From a virus: DNA of 22,146 nucleotides. Below, piece after piece: positions 19,630-22,146 of this stretch; the stretch's first letter is position 1, and each line of letters opens with the position of its first letter. The position numbers were made by a program, and so were the translations under genes. The stretch covers positions 1 to 22,146 of the IMG/VR virus record IMGVR_UViG_3300033571_003410. One strand, 5' to 3'. The notes beneath the pieces were generated by a model, which worked only from the letters and a program-made list of their open reading frames with translations, was not told the origin of the DNA and ran no database searches.

Positions 19630-22112
19630 TGGATAATTCATGTAAAGTTCCTGAAGTTAAACCTATTACTATTAAAAGATTTGGTACTGCTGGATTAGTT
19701 CCTACAGTACCAACTACTTTAGATTGTAATTTATGGCAAAAAACTGATTTAAAAGATGGTGAATTTGCTATAAATACAGTTGATGATAAGTTATATATTA
19801 GGTCAGGTAATCAAATTATAGAATTAACAAATCAAAGTTCTGGAGGTAGTACTGGTACAGTAACTTCTGTAGGATTAACTATGCCTTCAGCTTTTCTTGT
19901 AGCTAATAGTCCTATAACAAGTTCTGGTACATTAACTGTAACAGGTGCAGGATTGGCTTCTCAATATGTAAGAGGTGATGGTTCATTGGCTAATTTTCCT
20001 GCATCAACAGGTGGAGGTGCTTCACAATCATTTTATTTAAATGGTTCAGTTTCACAAGGTACTTTTGGTGGTGTAGCATTTAGAGAAATGGACAGAGTGC
20101 CAATATTAGGTGCAGGTACTGACTTTACAATAAACACCAACGGATACATTCAAAGTTTTATTACAGATGCAGGAGTTCCAAATCTTTTAGAAATACCAGC
20201 AGGGAATTGGAACTTTGAAACATATTTTAGTGCTTCAAGTGGCGGAGGTTCACCATCTTTTTATTTTGAACTATATAAGTGGGACGGAGCAACACTATCT
20301 TTAATTGCATCCAACTCGGCTACTCCCGAAGGTATCACAAACGGTACTGCAATAGATTTATACGTGAGTGCTTTAGCAGTTCCACAAACAACATTATTGG
20401 CAACAGATAGATTAGCAGTTAGAATTTATGTAAATAATAGTGGAAGAACTATAACATTACATACAGAAAATAATCACCTTTGTCAAGTAATTACTACCTT
20501 TTCCACAGGATTAAATGCTTTAAATGGCTTGACTGCACAAGTTCAGAATTTTGCAGTTGGTACAAGCGGAACAGATTTTGCAATTAACTCAGTAACAGAT
20601 ACACACACATTCAATCTTCCGACTGCAAGCGCATTAAACAGAGGTGCATTAAGTTCAGCAGATTGGAGTACATTCAATAATAAAGTAAGTACAGGGGCTA
20701 TAACAAGTTCAGGGCTTACAATGGCTACTGCAAGGCTATTGGGCAGAAGTACAGCAGGTTCGGGGGCGGTTGAAGAAATTACTATTGGAAGTGGTTTAAC
20801 TTTAAGCGCAGGTACTTTAACAGCAGCAGGTAGTGGAATAACCATAGGCACAACAGCCATCGCAAGCGGAACGGTTAATAGGATATTATTTGAAGGTGCA
20901 GGTAACGTGGTGCAACAAGATAGTGCGTTTGTTTGGAACAATACAGATAAGAGATTAATATTAGGTACAGAAGCAGTTGCAGATACTAATTCAAGATTGG
21001 TAATTACAGGTTCAGGTTCAGGCTCATCTACTACTACATTTGGTTTAAAAGTACATAACTCAACAGGCACAAATAATGCGTTGGTTATTAGGGATGATGG
21101 GTTTATTGGAATAGGTACAAGCACACCTGATAACTTATTAACTATTCAAGGCGATAATGTAAGTGACGCTTCAAGAATTGCGTACAAAAGAAGTACCGTT
21201 TCTATATTAGAATTAGGTAATGCAAATAGTAGTAATGGCGGTGTCTTTATAAGAGCAAGGCAATTAACATCTGTTACATCAAGTCCATTACATATCGAAA
21301 GTACTTGTTTAAATGCTAATGATACTTATGCTGTAGGAACTTCACAAATATTAATGGTAGTGCAAAGAGAAGCAAGTGCAGCACTAAGTAATAAACCATA
21401 TCTAAATTTGCGTAATGGGAATTTAAACAGGTTTACATTTGCTCCAATGCAAACGCCAACAGGTATATCAACGGCGAATTCAACTTGTTTTGCTTGGCAT
21501 AGTGGTGCTGGAAGTGTTGACCAATTAGTAACTCCTGAAGTTAACAGTATGGGAGAGATGCAAATAAGAGTCACTACTAATCCCACGCCTATTAATTTTA
21601 ACCTTAGAAACTATTTCACAACAACAAATGCAAATCAAATAGCTTCAGCACCATTTTTGAAATTTAGTGGTGGTTATTGGAATGGCGCAGCAGATGTTAG
21701 AGTAAACAGTTCAATAAAAAGCGTCATCACTACAACAAATTATAGAGTAGGGATATTCAACGACAGCAACGAGCATTTATCTGTTTTTAATTCAGGAAAT
21801 ATTACAATAGGAACTACAACACAAGATGCAAATGCAACGAAAACATTAGTAATAAATAATGGCACTGCGCCAACAGGGAATGTTACAGATAGTTTTCAGC
21901 AATATTCAGCAGATATAGTAGCAGGCAATGCAGCACCACATTTTAGAACAGAGAATGGTAGCATAATAAAATTATACCAAGAAACAACAGGAATAGCAGC
22001 AGCAGCATTTGTAGCAAATACTTCATTAATAGCAAATGATACAGCGACATTTGGAGGTTATACAATAGGGCAAGTTGTAGCAGCATTAAAAGCACAAGGA
22101 TTATTAGCATAA
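19629..22112 (+). CDS. Large tail-fibre / adsorption protein (827 aa)
   Basis: The N-terminus (DLKDGEFAINTVDDKLYIRS, then IIELT) is a small domain often found at the start of phage fibres. A fibre repeat follows (GTVTSVGLTMPSAFLVANSP, then ITSSGTLTVTGAGL and YVRGDGSLANFP). From ~135 onward come several receptor-facing beta-rich domains, among them ALNRGALSSADWSTFNN, very common in Bacteroidota phage fibres. The C-terminus (TIGQVVAALKAQGLLA) looks like a short trimerisation helix. No intramolecular chaperone is visible. From about 20100 the DNA has clearly higher G+C and many codons (GCG, AGC, GGC, ACG, CCG) that are rare in the first part, which points to exchange of the receptor-binding part. 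Confidence 0.82.
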   Translation: MDNSCKVPEVKPITIKRFGTAGLVPTVPTTLDCNLWQKTDLKDGEFAINTVDDKLYIRSGNQIIELTNQSSGGSTGTVTSVGLTMPSAFLVANSPITSSGTLTVTGAGLASQYVRGDGSLANFPASTGGGASQSFYLNGSVSQGTFGGVAFREMDRVPILGAGTDFTINTNGYIQSFITDAGVPNLLEIPAGNWNFETYFSASSGGGSPSFYFELYKWDGATLSLIASNSATPEGITNGTAIDLYVSALAVPQTTLLATDRLAVRIYVNNSGRTITLHTENNHLCQVITTFSTGLNALNGLTAQVQNFAVGTSGTDFAINSVTDTHTFNLPTASALNRGALSSADWSTFNNKVSTGAITSSGLTMATARLLGRSTAGSGAVEEITIGSGLTLSAGTLTAAGSGITIGTTAIASGTVNRILFEGAGNVVQQDSAFVWNNTDKRLILGTEAVADTNSRLVITGSGSGSSTTTFGLKVHNSTGTNNALVIRDDGFIGIGTSTPDNLLTIQGDNVSDASRIAYKRSTVSILELGNANSSNGGVFIRARQLTSVTSSPLHIESTCLNANDTYAVGTSQILMVVQREASAALSNKPYLNLRNGNLNRFTFAPMQTPTGISTANSTCFAWHSGAGSVDQLVTPEVNSMGEMQIRVTTNPTPINFNLRNYFTTTNANQIASAPFLKFSGGYWNGAADVRVNSSIKSVITTTNYRVGIFNDSNEHLSVFNSGNITIGTTTQDANATKTLVINNGTAPTGNVTDSFQQYSADIVAGNAAPHFRTENGSIIKLYQETTGIAAAAFVANTSLIANDTATFGGYTIGQVVAALKAQGLLA

Positions 22113-22126
22113 TTTAAACATAAAAC

Positions 22127-22146
22127 ATGGCATTACTTATTAAAAA
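22127..22146 (+). CDS. Start of next gene, truncated by window edge
   Basis: ATG at 22127 opens a frame encoding MALLIK to the edge. It lies 14 bases after the fibre stop and is preceded by an A-rich leader (taaacataaaac) like those of other genes here. Only six codons are visible, so nothing about function can be said; the gene call rests on spacing and leader. Confidence 0.45.

Noticed and set aside
20543-21586. Two minus-strand open frames opposite the adsorption protein (20543-21124 and 21326-21586)
   Set aside because: Their Val/Pro/Leu-rich products mirror Gly/Thr/Asn-rich fibre codons and show no domain; both lie fully inside the fibre gene.
1-22146. Alternative genetic code (stop-codon reassignment, known in some crAss-like phages)
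   Set aside because: TAA, TAG (at 1330 and 5863) and TGA (at 2307 and 8375) all end well-defined genes, and no gene contains an internal stop.

Overview
This AT-rich window (low-GC coding and intergenic DNA) is part of a tailed double-stranded DNA phage genome, most likely infecting a member of the Bacteroidota. The reasons are A-rich leaders without Shine-Dalgarno motifs, the gene content (large terminase, portal, scaffold, HK97-type capsid protein), and Bacteroidota-type fibre modules at the right end. The terminase, portal and capsid proteins and the HU/IHF-like protein resemble those of crAss-like phages and their environmental relatives. I place the phage there only tentatively, because no search could be run. 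All genes lie on the + strand, and TAA, TAG and TGA are all used as stops, so the code is standard.

Layout. Positions 1-2822 hold the end of an HU/IHF-like protein, several small accessory genes (one Cys6 zinc-binding protein, one HELTH metallopeptidase-like protein) and a 288-base gene-free stretch. That stretch carries a hairpin, a degenerate tRNA-like element and a second, much enlarged tRNA-Leu-like element. Positions 2822-11190 are the packaging and head block: large terminase interrupted by a 340-residue intein with a LAGLIDADG endonuclease, portal, a small unknown protein, scaffold and major capsid protein. A free-standing HNH endonuclease gene and a strong terminator follow the capsid gene. 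Positions 11913-15440 encode four probable virion or connector proteins, ending in a second strong terminator. Positions 15528-16425 hold a fibre-like protein and two tiny proteins, ending in a third terminator. Positions 16462-22112 form a run of five genes joined by TAATG stop-start overlaps. They encode Cys-rich virion proteins, a collagen-like protein and large fibre or adsorption proteins. The last gene only begins at the right edge.

How it fits together. Scaffold and capsid protein build the procapsid around the portal. The terminase, after intein splicing, packages DNA. The connector and fibre genes finish the particle and recognise the host. Two independent homing elements sit at the two most conserved genes (terminase and capsid). 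The C-terminal part of the last fibre has visibly different base composition, as expected for an exchanged receptor-binding region. The least explained items are the pseudoknot-capable 150-base tRNA-like element and a composite hairpin at the start of the gene at 11913.
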